Below the pieces are notes generated by a model. It saw only the letters and a list, made by a program, of their open reading frames with translations. It had not been told where the DNA came from and did not search any database. A stretch of DNA of 64,000 bases, from assembly GCF_023715145.1 (NCBI RefSeq), contig NZ_JAMBNP010000012.1, positions 124,001 through 188,000 on the forward strand, read 5' to 3'. This stretch comes from Paenibacillus glycanilyticus. Lineage in GTDB: Bacteria; Bacillota; Bacilli; Paenibacillales; Paenibacillaceae. The position numbers and the translations under genes were made by a program. Shown here piece after piece: positions 15,446-23,188 of the stretch. Every line of letters begins with the position of its first letter. The first letter of the stretch is position 1.

Positions 15446-16864
15446 TTGAGATCATGGATTCGTTTGGAGTGGCTTATGGTTATTATTGCGGCCGCTGTCA
15501 TATTGCCGCTCTTATTCTTCAGCCCAATCGGAGTTGCGAATAATGGCGACTTTTACCGCATGATGCTTGCGGGAGGCATTGATTTTGCAGATCCTGGCGA
15601 ATCCTACCGGGATAAGTACTTCGGATATTTCCATTCGTTATATCATTATGGCCCTTTCTCTGCGGAGAGCTATGTCTCCTCTCAGATTATCCTTGTGTTT
15701 GTTGCGGGGATGATCGGCAGGCTGGTCAATTCGCAGCAGTTCGACATCCGGATCTTGTCGCTGCTGTATTCCGTGCTGTATATTGCGGCTTTGCATGTAA
15801 TCGTCAAATATAATAAGCAGCGCTCGATTGTTAGTAATACCGTCCTTGTCGCAAGCTTGTCGCTGGTATTTCTGGATATCGGGTACGCGGCCTATTTCAA
15901 TTCGTTCTTTGGGGAAGCCGTCACCGTCATCTTTTTGCTGCTTACCTTCGGATTGGCACTAGCCTTGCCCCGCTCGGACAAGCCTTCCATCTGGCTGTTA
16001 ACGGCATTCTTCTTATGCGCGGTTTGTCTGGTTGGCACCAAGCTGCAAAACGCGCCCATCGGCCTTCTGCTCGTGCTGCTTGGGCTGCGCTTCCGGAAGC
16101 TTCGCGCCGATCGGGCATGGCGAAGAACGGCAGGGACCTGGTCGGCCGTCCTGCTGCTTGCAACCGTTACGATGTACGCCGCCGCGCCAAACCAGCTGAA
16201 GCATATTAACCTGTATCAGACGGTGTTCTTCGGCGTGTTGAAGGATTCTCCGGATCCGGCCGCGGATCTCAGGGAGCTCGGCATGCCGGAAGCGTTAAAG
16301 GTAAACGCGGGCACGAACTTTTTTCAAGCGGATACGGTTATCAGGCCGGATGATCCTCGTATTCTTGAGGCGTTAAAGGGCATCAGCCATAAGGACGTGC
16401 TTCTGTATTATGCAAAGCATCCGGGCAGGTTCATGCAGAAGCTGGAGCGTGCTTCGCGAAATGGCATGAGCATCCGGCCGCTTTACTTGGGCAGCTACGA
16501 GAAGGAGGCGGGCAAGCCTTACGGGGCGGTCAGTTGCGCGTATAGTGCCTGGAGCTCGTTCAAGCTGAACCGCATGCCGAATAACCTTGGTTTTGTTGCA
16601 GCCTTTGCCGCAGTCTATCTCATTATTCTGGTTGTTGAATATGTAAGGCGGAGAGGGTCGGTGCAGCAACGGCTGTATCTGGAGGCTTTGCTTGTAATCG
16701 CGTTAGCCGGGATGTTTGGGTTCGCGGTACCGTTGGTTGGAGATGGCGAAGCAGATCTTGGCAAGCATCTGTTCCTGTATAACGTCTGCTTCGATATGAT
16801 GGTTGTGGTTAGCGTAATGTACGCGGCGAAGATGACCGTAAAGCTGATTTCAGCAAAAAGATGA
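15446..16864 (+). CDS. Polytopic membrane protein, WsfD-like
   Basis: A 472-residue protein with about ten membrane helices and one large hydrophilic segment (about 262-375). The first loop reads GVANNGDFYRMMLAGGIDF, an acidic first loop as in GT-C glycosyltransferases that use lipid-linked sugars. The overall look fits proteins annotated as glycan biosynthesis hexose transferase WsfD, but I regard that as provisional. The TTG start at 15446 is supported by GGAGG seven bases upstream. It stands alone, and a hairpin follows the stop codon. Confidence 0.65.
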   Translation: MRSWIRLEWLMVIIAAAVILPLLFFSPIGVANNGDFYRMMLAGGIDFADPGESYRDKYFGYFHSLYHYGPFSAESYVSSQIILVFVAGMIGRLVNSQQFDIRILSLLYSVLYIAALHVIVKYNKQRSIVSNTVLVASLSLVFLDIGYAAYFNSFFGEAVTVIFLLLTFGLALALPRSDKPSIWLLTAFFLCAVCLVGTKLQNAPIGLLLVLLGLRFRKLRADRAWRRTAGTWSAVLLLATVTMYAAAPNQLKHINLYQTVFFGVLKDSPDPAADLRELGMPEALKVNAGTNFFQADTVIRPDDPRILEALKGISHKDVLLYYAKHPGRFMQKLERASRNGMSIRPLYLGSYEKEAGKPYGAVSCAYSAWSSFKLNRMPNNLGFVAAFAAVYLIILVVEYVRRRGSVQQRLYLEALLVIALAGMFGFAVPLVGDGEADLGKHLFLYNVCFDMMVVVSVMYAAKMTVKLISAKR

Positions 16865-16873
16865 TACAAACAG

Positions 16874-16922
16874 CAGGGCTGCCCGCGTGGAGGAGGATCT
16901 CCATGGCGAACAGCCCTGTTTT
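16874..16922. terminator. Branched terminator hairpin
   Basis: CAGGGCTG (16874-16881) pairs with CAGCCCTG (16911-16918), followed by TTTT. An inner TGGAG/CTCCA stem lies in the loop. It separates the convergent membrane-protein and small minus-strand genes. Confidence 0.6.
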
Positions 16923-16934
16923 GCTATGCGCTGC

Positions 16935-17111
16935 TTATCCTTGCGCGCCTGGACGGAGACGGACGACGCCGATCTCGGAAGCGTTGATGGCAAACGCGTT
17001 GCCGCCTTGGTTAATCGTTGCGTTCGCGGATTGGCCAACGCGGACGTTTGTTGTGCCCGAGCTCCATTTGACAACATTTTTGTCAGCGGATTTTGTTCTT
17101 TTGCGACCCAT
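16935..17111 (-). CDS. Small 58-residue protein, paralogue pair member
   Basis: A 58-residue gene with a strong GGAGGTGATTTGA site before the ATG at 17111. The product starts with a basic MGRKRTKSADK, followed by what looks like an extended beta region, NVRVGQSANATINQGGNAFA, and ends RLRPGAQG. I do not recognise the family. Its central pattern (Q, then SANAT, then GN, A, NA) resembles that of the next upstream gene, which encodes exactly the same number of residues. No signal peptide is present. A spore or structural role would be a guess. Confidence 0.65.
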   Translation of the reverse strand: MGRKRTKSADKNVVKWSSGTTNVRVGQSANATINQGGNAFAINASEIGVVRLRPGAQG

Positions 17112-17158
17112 TCAAATCACCTCCTCGTCTGTCTGGCTTGGACGAATGAAGAGACTGA

Positions 17159-17335
17159 TTAACGCTTGCGTTTCTTTTGCTTCGCCAGCTGCTTCGTAAT
17201 TCGCACGTTAACGGCATTGCTCGCGAGCACGTTGCCGGCTTCAGCGGTTGCCGATGCGTTTTGATAAATATTGATGATGATGTAATTGTTATGGCCGACG
17301 CGGTACCGGTATGTTTTCACATTCTGATGAATCAA
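17159..17335 (-). CDS. Small 58-residue protein, paralogue pair member
   Basis: A 58-residue gene starting with TTG at 17335, behind a GGAGGAGG site in the upstream bases. The product begins MIHQNVKTYRYRVGHNNYII, continues INIYQNASATAEAGNVLASN, and ends in the very basic KQLAKQKKRKR. It lies 47 bp upstream of the other 58-residue gene on the same strand, so the two are probably co-transcribed. Both share a Q-N/S-A-x-A-T-(x)n-GN-x-x-A-x-NA pattern, suggesting duplication. Function unknown. One copy of the structured repeat lies immediately upstream. Confidence 0.6.
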   Translation of the reverse strand: MIHQNVKTYRYRVGHNNYIIINIYQNASATAEAGNVLASNAVNVRITKQLAKQKKRKR

Positions 17336-17408
17336 GGGGGGCCTCCTCCTGATAGATAAGATGTTTATAGTCTATGCTTGATAAGTAGAGTCGGTCGCGG
17401 CTAATATA

Positions 17409-17553
17409 TTGATCGGGTTGCGCAGGAAAGTATCTCCTTCCGGTTGCTGTTGTTATCTTGATATTCTGATCGAATGTTCAGCGGTTATATCAAGATAACA
17501 AAGGCAAGCGCTAACGCTCCTCCATGAGATACTTTTCCTTCTCCACCTATCAA
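17409..17553 (+). repeat. Structured element, copy 1
   Basis: A 145-nt element of nested pairings. The outer stem is TTGATCGG (17409-17416) with CCTATCAA (17546-17553), with one mismatch. The middle stem is AAAGTATCTC (17427-17436) with GAGATACTTT (17526-17535). The inner stem is a perfect 12 bp (17452-17463 with 17488-17499). Sequence blocks conserved with copy 2 flank the inner stem: GTTGCTGTTG on the left and CAAAGGCAAGCG on the right. It is non-coding. It could be a structured RNA or a palindromic mobile repeat. Confidence 0.7.
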
Positions 17554-17574
17554 TCATTGAGGGAGGGACGAAAA

Positions 17575-17612
17575 AAAGAGTGGAACCGGCTTAAAGCCTA
17601 GTTCCACTCTTT
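17575..17612 (-). terminator. Terminator shared by both structured elements
   Basis: A 12-bp stem (17575-17586 with 17601-17612) has an inner GGCTT/AAGCC extension. On the minus strand it is followed by seven T residues; on the plus strand by only three. It lies between the two converging structured elements and downstream of the M29 peptidase gene. Confidence 0.78.
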
Positions 17613-17628
17613 ATGGTCTCAAAAAATA

Positions 17629-17776
17629 ATCGATAGGATTCGAAGAGAAAATATCTCCCGGAAGAGTGTAACGCTTGCCTTTGAAATCGTGAGATTACTA
17701 TAAAAACTTGATTCAAATCCTCACGATTTCAACAGCAACTGGAGGGAGATATTTTTTCGGCGGGATCACCGTCGAT
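17629..17776 (-). repeat. Structured element, copy 2
   Basis: The second copy, on the opposite strand to copy 1. In plus coordinates, the outer stem is 17629-17637 with 17769-17776, the middle stem AAAATATCTCCC (17648-17659) with its complement (17744-17755), and the inner stem 11 bp (17683-17693 with 17720-17730). On the minus strand it carries the same TATCTCC, GTTGCTGTTG and CAAAGGCAAGCG blocks as copy 1, while the stem bases differ but still pair. It lies in the 3' untranslated region of the M29 peptidase gene. Confidence 0.7.
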
Positions 17777-17803
17777 AACAACGTCCTGAAGGATAGCTGT
17801 CGA

Positions 17804-19036
17804 TTAAAACGCCCAGTTGCCGTTCACAAGGATAGGCTCGCGGGTGCCGTCTTCCGTGATGCCGTAGAGGTTGAGCTCGGCGGAGCCGACCATGAAGTCG
17901 GTATGCGCCATGCTTTGGTTCAGGCCTCTTTCGAGCAGCTCCTCGCGCGACAAGCCGGCGCCGCCTTTGATGCAGGACGCGTACGCGCTGCCCAGTGCCA
18001 GATGGCAGGAAGCATTTTCGTCGAAAATCGTTTTGTAGAACAGGATGTTCGAATCCGAGATTGGCGATTTATGCGGCACAAGAGCGACCTCGCCCAGGAA
18101 TTTCGCTGCGTCGTCGGTATCGAGCAGGCCTTTGATTGCTTCCTCGCCTTGCTCGGCCTTGAAATCGACAACACGGCCGTTCTCGAAGGTGAACGAGAAG
18201 TTATCCACGATGTTGCCGTTATAGCTGAGCGGCTTGGTGCTGGAGATCGTTCCGTTTACGCCGGTACGAAGCGGAGCCGAATAGACTTCTTCCGTTGGCA
18301 GGTTCGGTACGAACCAGGTGCCTTGTTCATTTTGCTTGCTGCCGCCGAGCCAGATCTGATCCTTGGGCATTTCGAGCGTCAGGTCAGTGCCAGGAGCCAC
18401 ATAGTGAAGATATTTGTAGGCCTTATCGTTCAAGTAATTCGCTTTGGTTTTCAATTGCTTGATGTGCGCTTCCCAAGCGGCGATAGGATCCGGCTGGTCG
18501 GCACGCACCATTTGGAAGATGGTATCCCACAGCTTTGCGATTTGCTCCTCTTGCGGCAAATCCGGGAAGACCTTGGCTGCCCAAGCGGCAGACGGGGCTG
18601 TCGCCAAAGACCAGGTGAATTTGAACGCCTGCGCCATCTGACGGTATTTCTCGCTTGCGGTGCGGGCCGTGCGGTCAGCCGTACGGATGCGCTCCTGCGG
18701 CACGCCGCGAAGCAGATCGGGATCGGCGGAACCGATGGTAATGGAGGCAGCGCCTTTTTCCGCCATTTCGGTTTTTTCGCCGGCAGACCACTTCGGTTCC
18801 TCCAGGAAGGATTCAAGCGGCGCAAGATCATAATGAAGACGGGATACGGCATCGTCATGCCAGAATACTTTTACCTGGTATGCGCCGGCTTCGTACGCTT
18901 TCTTCACAACGAGCCGAACGAGCTCAGGCGCATCAATTGTCGCATTAACCATAACCGATTGTCCTTGTTGTATGTTCGCTCCGATTTTTACGATGATGTC
19001 CGCATAGTTGTTTAATTTTTGCTCAAAAGTCAGCAT
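17804..19036 (-). CDS. M29 family aminopeptidase
   Basis: A 410-residue metal-dependent aminopeptidase of family M29 (AmpS, aminopeptidase T type), a cytoplasmic enzyme that trims N-terminal residues from peptides. Typical segments are YADIIVKIGANIQQGQSVMVN at the start, AYEAGAYQVKVFWHD, IWLGGSKQNEQGTWFVPNLPTEE, and the C-terminal metal-site region SMAHTDFMVGSAELNLYG. The start at 19036 is chosen because GAGAGAGG lies about 10 nt upstream; the ATG at 19045 would overlap that site. It is divergent from the M24 peptidase gene. Its 3' untranslated region holds structured element copy 2. Confidence 0.92.
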   Translation of the reverse strand: MLTFEQKLNNYADIIVKIGANIQQGQSVMVNATIDAPELVRLVVKKAYEAGAYQVKVFWHDDAVSRLHYDLAPLESFLEEPKWSAGEKTEMAEKGAASITIGSADPDLLRGVPQERIRTADRTARTASEKYRQMAQAFKFTWSLATAPSAAWAAKVFPDLPQEEQIAKLWDTIFQMVRADQPDPIAAWEAHIKQLKTKANYLNDKAYKYLHYVAPGTDLTLEMPKDQIWLGGSKQNEQGTWFVPNLPTEEVYSAPLRTGVNGTISSTKPLSYNGNIVDNFSFTFENGRVVDFKAEQGEEAIKGLLDTDDAAKFLGEVALVPHKSPISDSNILFYKTIFDENASCHLALGSAYASCIKGGAGLSREELLERGLNQSMAHTDFMVGSAELNLYGITEDGTREPILVNGNWAF

Positions 19037-19147
19037 GGGCTTCATTCCTCTCTCGTTAAAAATTTATGTATAGTTTCCTGTGGACCCTATAGCTATAGTA
19101 TGAACTTATTTTCGAGGAATTTCAAAATAATAGAGGCGGGCATTCGT

Positions 19148-19176
19148 TTGGTTACTACACTCGACCGCGTTATAAT
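19148..19176 (+). promoter_or_regulatory. Promoter of the M24 peptidase gene
   Basis: TTGGTT at 19148-19153 and a perfect TATAAT at 19171-19176 are separated by 17 bp and lie 40 nt upstream of the start. Confidence 0.72.
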
Positions 19177-19215
19177 AGCTAGGTAGGTGTTAACTGAGAA
19201 ACGGAGTGAAGAAGC

Positions 19216-20328
19216 ATGGAATCCATTTGGCAAAAAAGAAAAGGGCAGCTGGCTGCCTATTTGAGAGACAACAACATCGATATCGCCTTTATTACGTCTT
19301 CGACGAATGTATATTATTTCACGGGCTTTTATTGCAACCCTCATGAGCGGTTCCTGGCACTGGCTCTGGATGCGCGTACCGGCGAGGAGACGCTCTATAT
19401 GCCGCTGCTTGATCTGTCTGCGGCTGAACCGTTTGGAGGAGACGGCACTCTCGTGCCTATATCGGATACGGAGAATGCTTATGACGTGCTGAGACAGCAT
19501 ACGGCCTCGGGCGCAACGGTTGCGGGAATCGAGAAGGAATCCGTATCGATTGCCAAGGCGGAACGGCTGCAGGAGGCGCTGGAAGGAGCACGCTTCGTAG
19601 ATCTGGAAGGCTTCATACTGTCGCTTCGCACCAATAAAAGCGAGGAAGAAATCAGCAAGGTGCAGGATGCCGTCATTATGGTGGAAAAGGTAGTTGCTCA
19701 CGCCGCTTCCCATGTGAAGCTCGGTATGACGGAGCTTGAGCTGACGGCGGAGATTGAGTATCAGATGCGCAAGCTTGGCGCAGACCGCCCGGCGTTTGAA
19801 TCCATCGTGCTGACCGGTGCCCGTTCCGCGCTGCCGCATGGCACGCCGGGGTATGAAACGATCAAGCACGGCGATTTCTTGCTCATTGATATTGGCGTGC
19901 AAGCGGCAGGCTATTGCTCGGATATTACAAGAACGTTTGTGATGGGCGAGGCTTCGAAAGAGCAGCGAGCCATCTATGATACGGTGCTGGCGGCCAATAG
20001 GGCGGGGATTGCAGCTTCCAAAGCCGGCGTCACATTGGCTTCTGTGGATAAAGCTGCCCGCGATGTTATTGAGAAGCAAGGTTTTGGGCCGCTGTTCACC
20101 CATCGCCTTGGCCATGGCTTTGGCATGGATGTGCATGAGCAGCCTTCGGTATCCGGGCAAAACCAGTCGATTATCGAGCCGGGTCTGCTGTTTACGATTG
20201 AACCGGGTATCTATGATCCGGTAATCGGCGGCGTTCGGATTGAGGATGATGTGTATATTCAAGCGGACGGCTCCGTCCGGGTGTTGACGAGCTATCCGAA
20301 AGAGCTGATTGTGTTGGGGAACAACTAG
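19216..20328 (+). CDS. M24 Xaa-Pro peptidase
   Basis: A 370-residue cytoplasmic metallopeptidase of the creatinase/Xaa-Pro dipeptidase (PepQ/YqhT) type, releasing residues before proline. The N-terminal creatinase-like domain is about 1-130. The pita-bread domain holds the dinuclear metal ligands: Asp in LLIDIGVQ, Asp in SDITRTF, His in HRLGHGFG, Glu in FTIEPGIY, and Glu in RIEDDV. CGGAGTGAAG precedes the ATG. With the neighbouring M29 aminopeptidase and proline oxidation genes it could feed peptide-derived proline into catabolism; this link is inferred from position only. Confidence 0.93.
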   Translation: MESIWQKRKGQLAAYLRDNNIDIAFITSSTNVYYFTGFYCNPHERFLALALDARTGEETLYMPLLDLSAAEPFGGDGTLVPISDTENAYDVLRQHTASGATVAGIEKESVSIAKAERLQEALEGARFVDLEGFILSLRTNKSEEEISKVQDAVIMVEKVVAHAASHVKLGMTELELTAEIEYQMRKLGADRPAFESIVLTGARSALPHGTPGYETIKHGDFLLIDIGVQAAGYCSDITRTFVMGEASKEQRAIYDTVLAANRAGIAASKAGVTLASVDKAARDVIEKQGFGPLFTHRLGHGFGMDVHEQPSVSGQNQSIIEPGLLFTIEPGIYDPVIGGVRIEDDVYIQADGSVRVLTSYPKELIVLGNN

Positions 20329-20410
20329 CATAGTCAACAAAGCGGCTTGGTCGCGAGGCTTCGTTAGCGGGGCAGGGGAGGAATGCTTTCCCATATGGGG
20401 GGATGCCAAC

Positions 20411-20451
20411 AAAGGCCAAAGTCTTCACGATACCGTGGGACTTTGGCCTTT
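20411..20451. terminator. Bidirectional terminator hairpin
   Basis: A perfect 13-bp stem (20411-20423 with 20439-20451) lies between the convergent M24 peptidase and proline dehydrogenase genes. Confidence 0.75.
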
Positions 20452-20515
20452 GCTGCAATGGCTTACGCTAACGCTAACGCGAAGTCCATGCTTAACGTTT
20501 AGCTCCGCAGGCTCC

Positions 20516-21433
20516 TTATTTCAAAGCGTTCTTCAAAACCAATATCAAATTAGCCGGTTTCTCCGCCAAGCGGCGAGTGTAATACGGATACCACATCGTG
20601 CCGTAAGGCACGTAACAGCGGACGCGGTAGCCTTCCTGCGCAAGCTCGGCTTGCTTGCCCATCCGCAGGCCGTACAGCATTTGAAATTCGAAGGCGTCCT
20701 TCGAAATATGGTTCGCAGCGGCGAAGTCCTTGGTCCAATTGATTACCTTGTCGTCATGGGAGGCAACGGCCGTGTAGACGCCTTTTGTCAGGCGATGCTC
20801 AATAAGCTTCTTGAAGTTATCGAGTACCTGACCCGCGCTCTGATAAGCCACTTCCGGGGGCTCTTTATACGCGCCCTTCACCAGCCGAAGATTAACCTTC
20901 TCCTTGCTCAGCGCCTGCACATCATCCTCCGAACGGAACAGATAAGCCTGAATGACGGTGCCGCAATTGGTCATCCAGCCTGCATGCAGTCTTCGGACGA
21001 GATCGATAGTCGCCTGCGTGTACGGGGTATCCTCCATATCAAGCCGGACAAAGATCCGGCTGTACTTCGCCTCCGACACAACCGCCCGGATATTGGCGTG
21101 GCATTGCTCCTTATCCAGCGCGAGGCCGAATTGGGTCGGCTTCAGCGAGACGTTGGCGTTTGCTTTTCGCTTCGCAATCTCGCGGACGATCTTTAAGTAC
21201 TCATCCCTGTAGCCTTCTGCCTCCTTAAGGTCCTTGATCCCTTCTCCCAGATGGTCCAGCGTTACCATAATGCCTTGATTGTTCAGCTCCTCCGTCCGAT
21301 CCATCGCTTCTTCCAGATTGTCGCCGGCGATGAATTTGGATGCGAGCTTGCGGCCGTAGCGGATGGACAAATGCTCCACAAGCTTGTTGCCCGTAATGCT
21401 TAGCAGTGTTCGGCGGTAAAGGCCTCCACCCAT
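20516..21433 (-). CDS. putB: Proline dehydrogenase
   Basis: A 305-residue FAD-dependent proline dehydrogenase of the monofunctional Bacillus type. It oxidises proline to 1-pyrroline-5-carboxylate and passes electrons to the membrane quinone pool. Visible barrel motifs are VSLKPTQFGL, IFVRLDMEDT, VNLRLVKGAYKEPPEVAYQS, FEFQMLYGLR, and the C-terminal substrate-binding helix YYTRRLAEKPAN. The start is preceded by AAGGAGCGATTG. It is divergent from rocA, which encodes the next enzyme, across a short shared regulatory gap. Confidence 0.95.
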   Translation of the reverse strand: MGGGLYRRTLLSITGNKLVEHLSIRYGRKLASKFIAGDNLEEAMDRTEELNNQGIMVTLDHLGEGIKDLKEAEGYRDEYLKIVREIAKRKANANVSLKPTQFGLALDKEQCHANIRAVVSEAKYSRIFVRLDMEDTPYTQATIDLVRRLHAGWMTNCGTVIQAYLFRSEDDVQALSKEKVNLRLVKGAYKEPPEVAYQSAGQVLDNFKKLIEHRLTKGVYTAVASHDDKVINWTKDFAAANHISKDAFEFQMLYGLRMGKQAELAQEGYRVRCYVPYGTMWYPYYTRRLAEKPANLILVLKNALK

Positions 21434-21548
21434 GTCAATCGCTCCTTTCTGTGCGCTTTCAATATCCTAAGAGACTTCCTAAGACATAACGTCCAGCCGG
21501 ATGAACTATAAATGGAATAGTGAGCATGTATCGAAGGGGGATGCGGGT

Positions 21549-23096
21549 ATGAGGGCAACTTTTAAGAACGAGCCGTTTACGAACTTCCAGATCGAGTCGA
21601 ATAATAAAGCCTACGATGCGGCGCTGGCACTGGTTAGATCAAGGCTTGGAAGGGAGTATCCGCTCGTTATCGGAGGACGCCGGATTACGACGAACCGAAC
21701 CGCGATATCTACAAATCCGGCTTCCAAAAACCAGGTAATCGGCGTTGTCTCCCAAGCGGATGCCAGCCTTGCGGAGGAGGCCATTAGGGCGGCAGCGCGC
21801 ACCTTCGACAGCTGGAAGCATACCGAGCCGAACGAGCGGGCCAGGTACTTATATAAAGCTGCGGCACTGCTGCGGCGGCGCAAGCACGAATTTTCCTCGT
21901 GGATGACGGTTGAAGCGGGTAAAACGCGTGCCGAGGCCGATGCGGATACGGCAGAAGCGATTGACTTCATGGAATTCTATGCGCGCGAGCTGCAGCGTAT
22001 AAGCGAACCGCAGCCCCTAACTCCTCTTGATGAAGAGGAGAATCAACTTTATTATATTCCGCTTGGCGTCGGTATTGTCATTCCGCCCTGGAATTTCCCT
22101 CTTGCCATTATGGCGGGAATGACGACAGCCGCGCTTGTCTGCGGAAATACGGTTGTCCTGAAGCCGGCGAGCCCGACATCCGTTATTGCGGCGCAATTCG
22201 TTGATCTGCTGGAAGAAGCGGGGGTGCCGGCCGGCGTAGTCAATTATTTGCCGGGTCCGGGCAGCGAGGTGGGGGATTATCTCGTTGATCATCCGCTCAC
22301 GCGGTTCGTCAGCTTTACCGGTTCCCGCGAGGTTGGTCTCAGAATTAATGAACGGGCGGCGAAGACGCAGCCGGGGCAGCAATGGATCAAGCGCGTCATC
22401 GCCGAGATGGGCGGGAAAGACGCAACTATTGTGGATGAAGATGCGGATCTGGACCTGGCTGCGGAGTCCATCGTTGCTGCGGCTTTCGGCTTTTCCGGGC
22501 AAAAATGCTCCGCCTGCTCGAGAGCAATCGTCCACGAAGCGGTGTACGATGAGGTGCTCGCCAAGGTCCTCGAGCGGACCAACCGGCTTACGGTAGGGGA
22601 TCCTGCGGACGTCTCCACGAATGTAGGAGCCGTTATTGACGATAAGGCATTCCGTAAAATCCAGGAATATATCGAGATCGGCAAAGGGGAAGGGCAGCTG
22701 GTAGCGGGAGGGGCATCGGATGATTCGGTGGGCTATTTCATTGAGCCTACGATTTTTGCCGACGTCGATGCAAATGCCCGCATATCGCAGGAGGAGATTT
22801 TTGGCCCGGTGCTCGCTTTCACCAAAGCGGAGTCTTTCGAGGAGGCGCTCCGGATGGCGAACAATACCGAGTTTGGCTTGACGGGGGCGGTGATCACGAG
22901 GAACCGCGCGCATCTGGAGCTGGCGCGGCGAGAGTTTATGGCAGGCAACCTGTATTTGAACCGCAAATGTACGGGCGCGCTTGTTGGTGCCCACCCGTTT
23001 GGCGGATTTAATATGTCGGGTACGGATTCGAAGGCAGGCGGACGAGATTATCTGCTTCTTTTTACGCAGGCCAAAATCGTATCGGAGCGCTATTAA
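21549..23096 (+). CDS. rocA: 1-Pyrroline-5-carboxylate dehydrogenase
   Basis: A 515-residue NAD-dependent aldehyde dehydrogenase that turns glutamate semialdehyde into glutamate, the second step of proline and arginine breakdown. Motifs are PPWNFPLAIMAGM, the nucleotide-binding FTGSREVG, the catalytic Glu in VIAEMGGKDA, and the catalytic Cys in GFSGQKCSACSR. The length with the ATG at 21549 matches RocA; AAGGGGGATGCGGGT precedes it, and an in-frame upstream start at 21501 adds an unrelated tail. It is divergent from putB. Confidence 0.95.
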   Translation: MRATFKNEPFTNFQIESNNKAYDAALALVRSRLGREYPLVIGGRRITTNRTAISTNPASKNQVIGVVSQADASLAEEAIRAAARTFDSWKHTEPNERARYLYKAAALLRRRKHEFSSWMTVEAGKTRAEADADTAEAIDFMEFYARELQRISEPQPLTPLDEEENQLYYIPLGVGIVIPPWNFPLAIMAGMTTAALVCGNTVVLKPASPTSVIAAQFVDLLEEAGVPAGVVNYLPGPGSEVGDYLVDHPLTRFVSFTGSREVGLRINERAAKTQPGQQWIKRVIAEMGGKDATIVDEDADLDLAAESIVAAAFGFSGQKCSACSRAIVHEAVYDEVLAKVLERTNRLTVGDPADVSTNVGAVIDDKAFRKIQEYIEIGKGEGQLVAGGASDDSVGYFIEPTIFADVDANARISQEEIFGPVLAFTKAESFEEALRMANNTEFGLTGAVITRNRAHLELARREFMAGNLYLNRKCTGALVGAHPFGGFNMSGTDSKAGGRDYLLLFTQAKIVSERY

Positions 23097-23188
23097 CCGA
23101 AGGGAGTTTGGCTCCGCGCCTCGAATAGAATACAATAAGTGGTAGAAGGCACTTGGGATTGCAGGATACTAAAAGGGGATCGATGATA

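Noticed and set aside
17708..19015. A 435-codon open frame antisense to the M29 aminopeptidase
   Set aside because: The opposite strand has clear M29 motifs and a proper start; this frame shows no domain pattern.
19093..20412. A 439-codon open frame antisense to the M24 peptidase
   Set aside because: It is a shadow of the peptidase gene, rich in Arg, His and Leu with no recognisable motif.
22017..23135. A 372-codon open frame antisense to rocA
   Set aside because: It is fully opposite the aldehyde dehydrogenase gene, with no independent ribosome binding site or motif.
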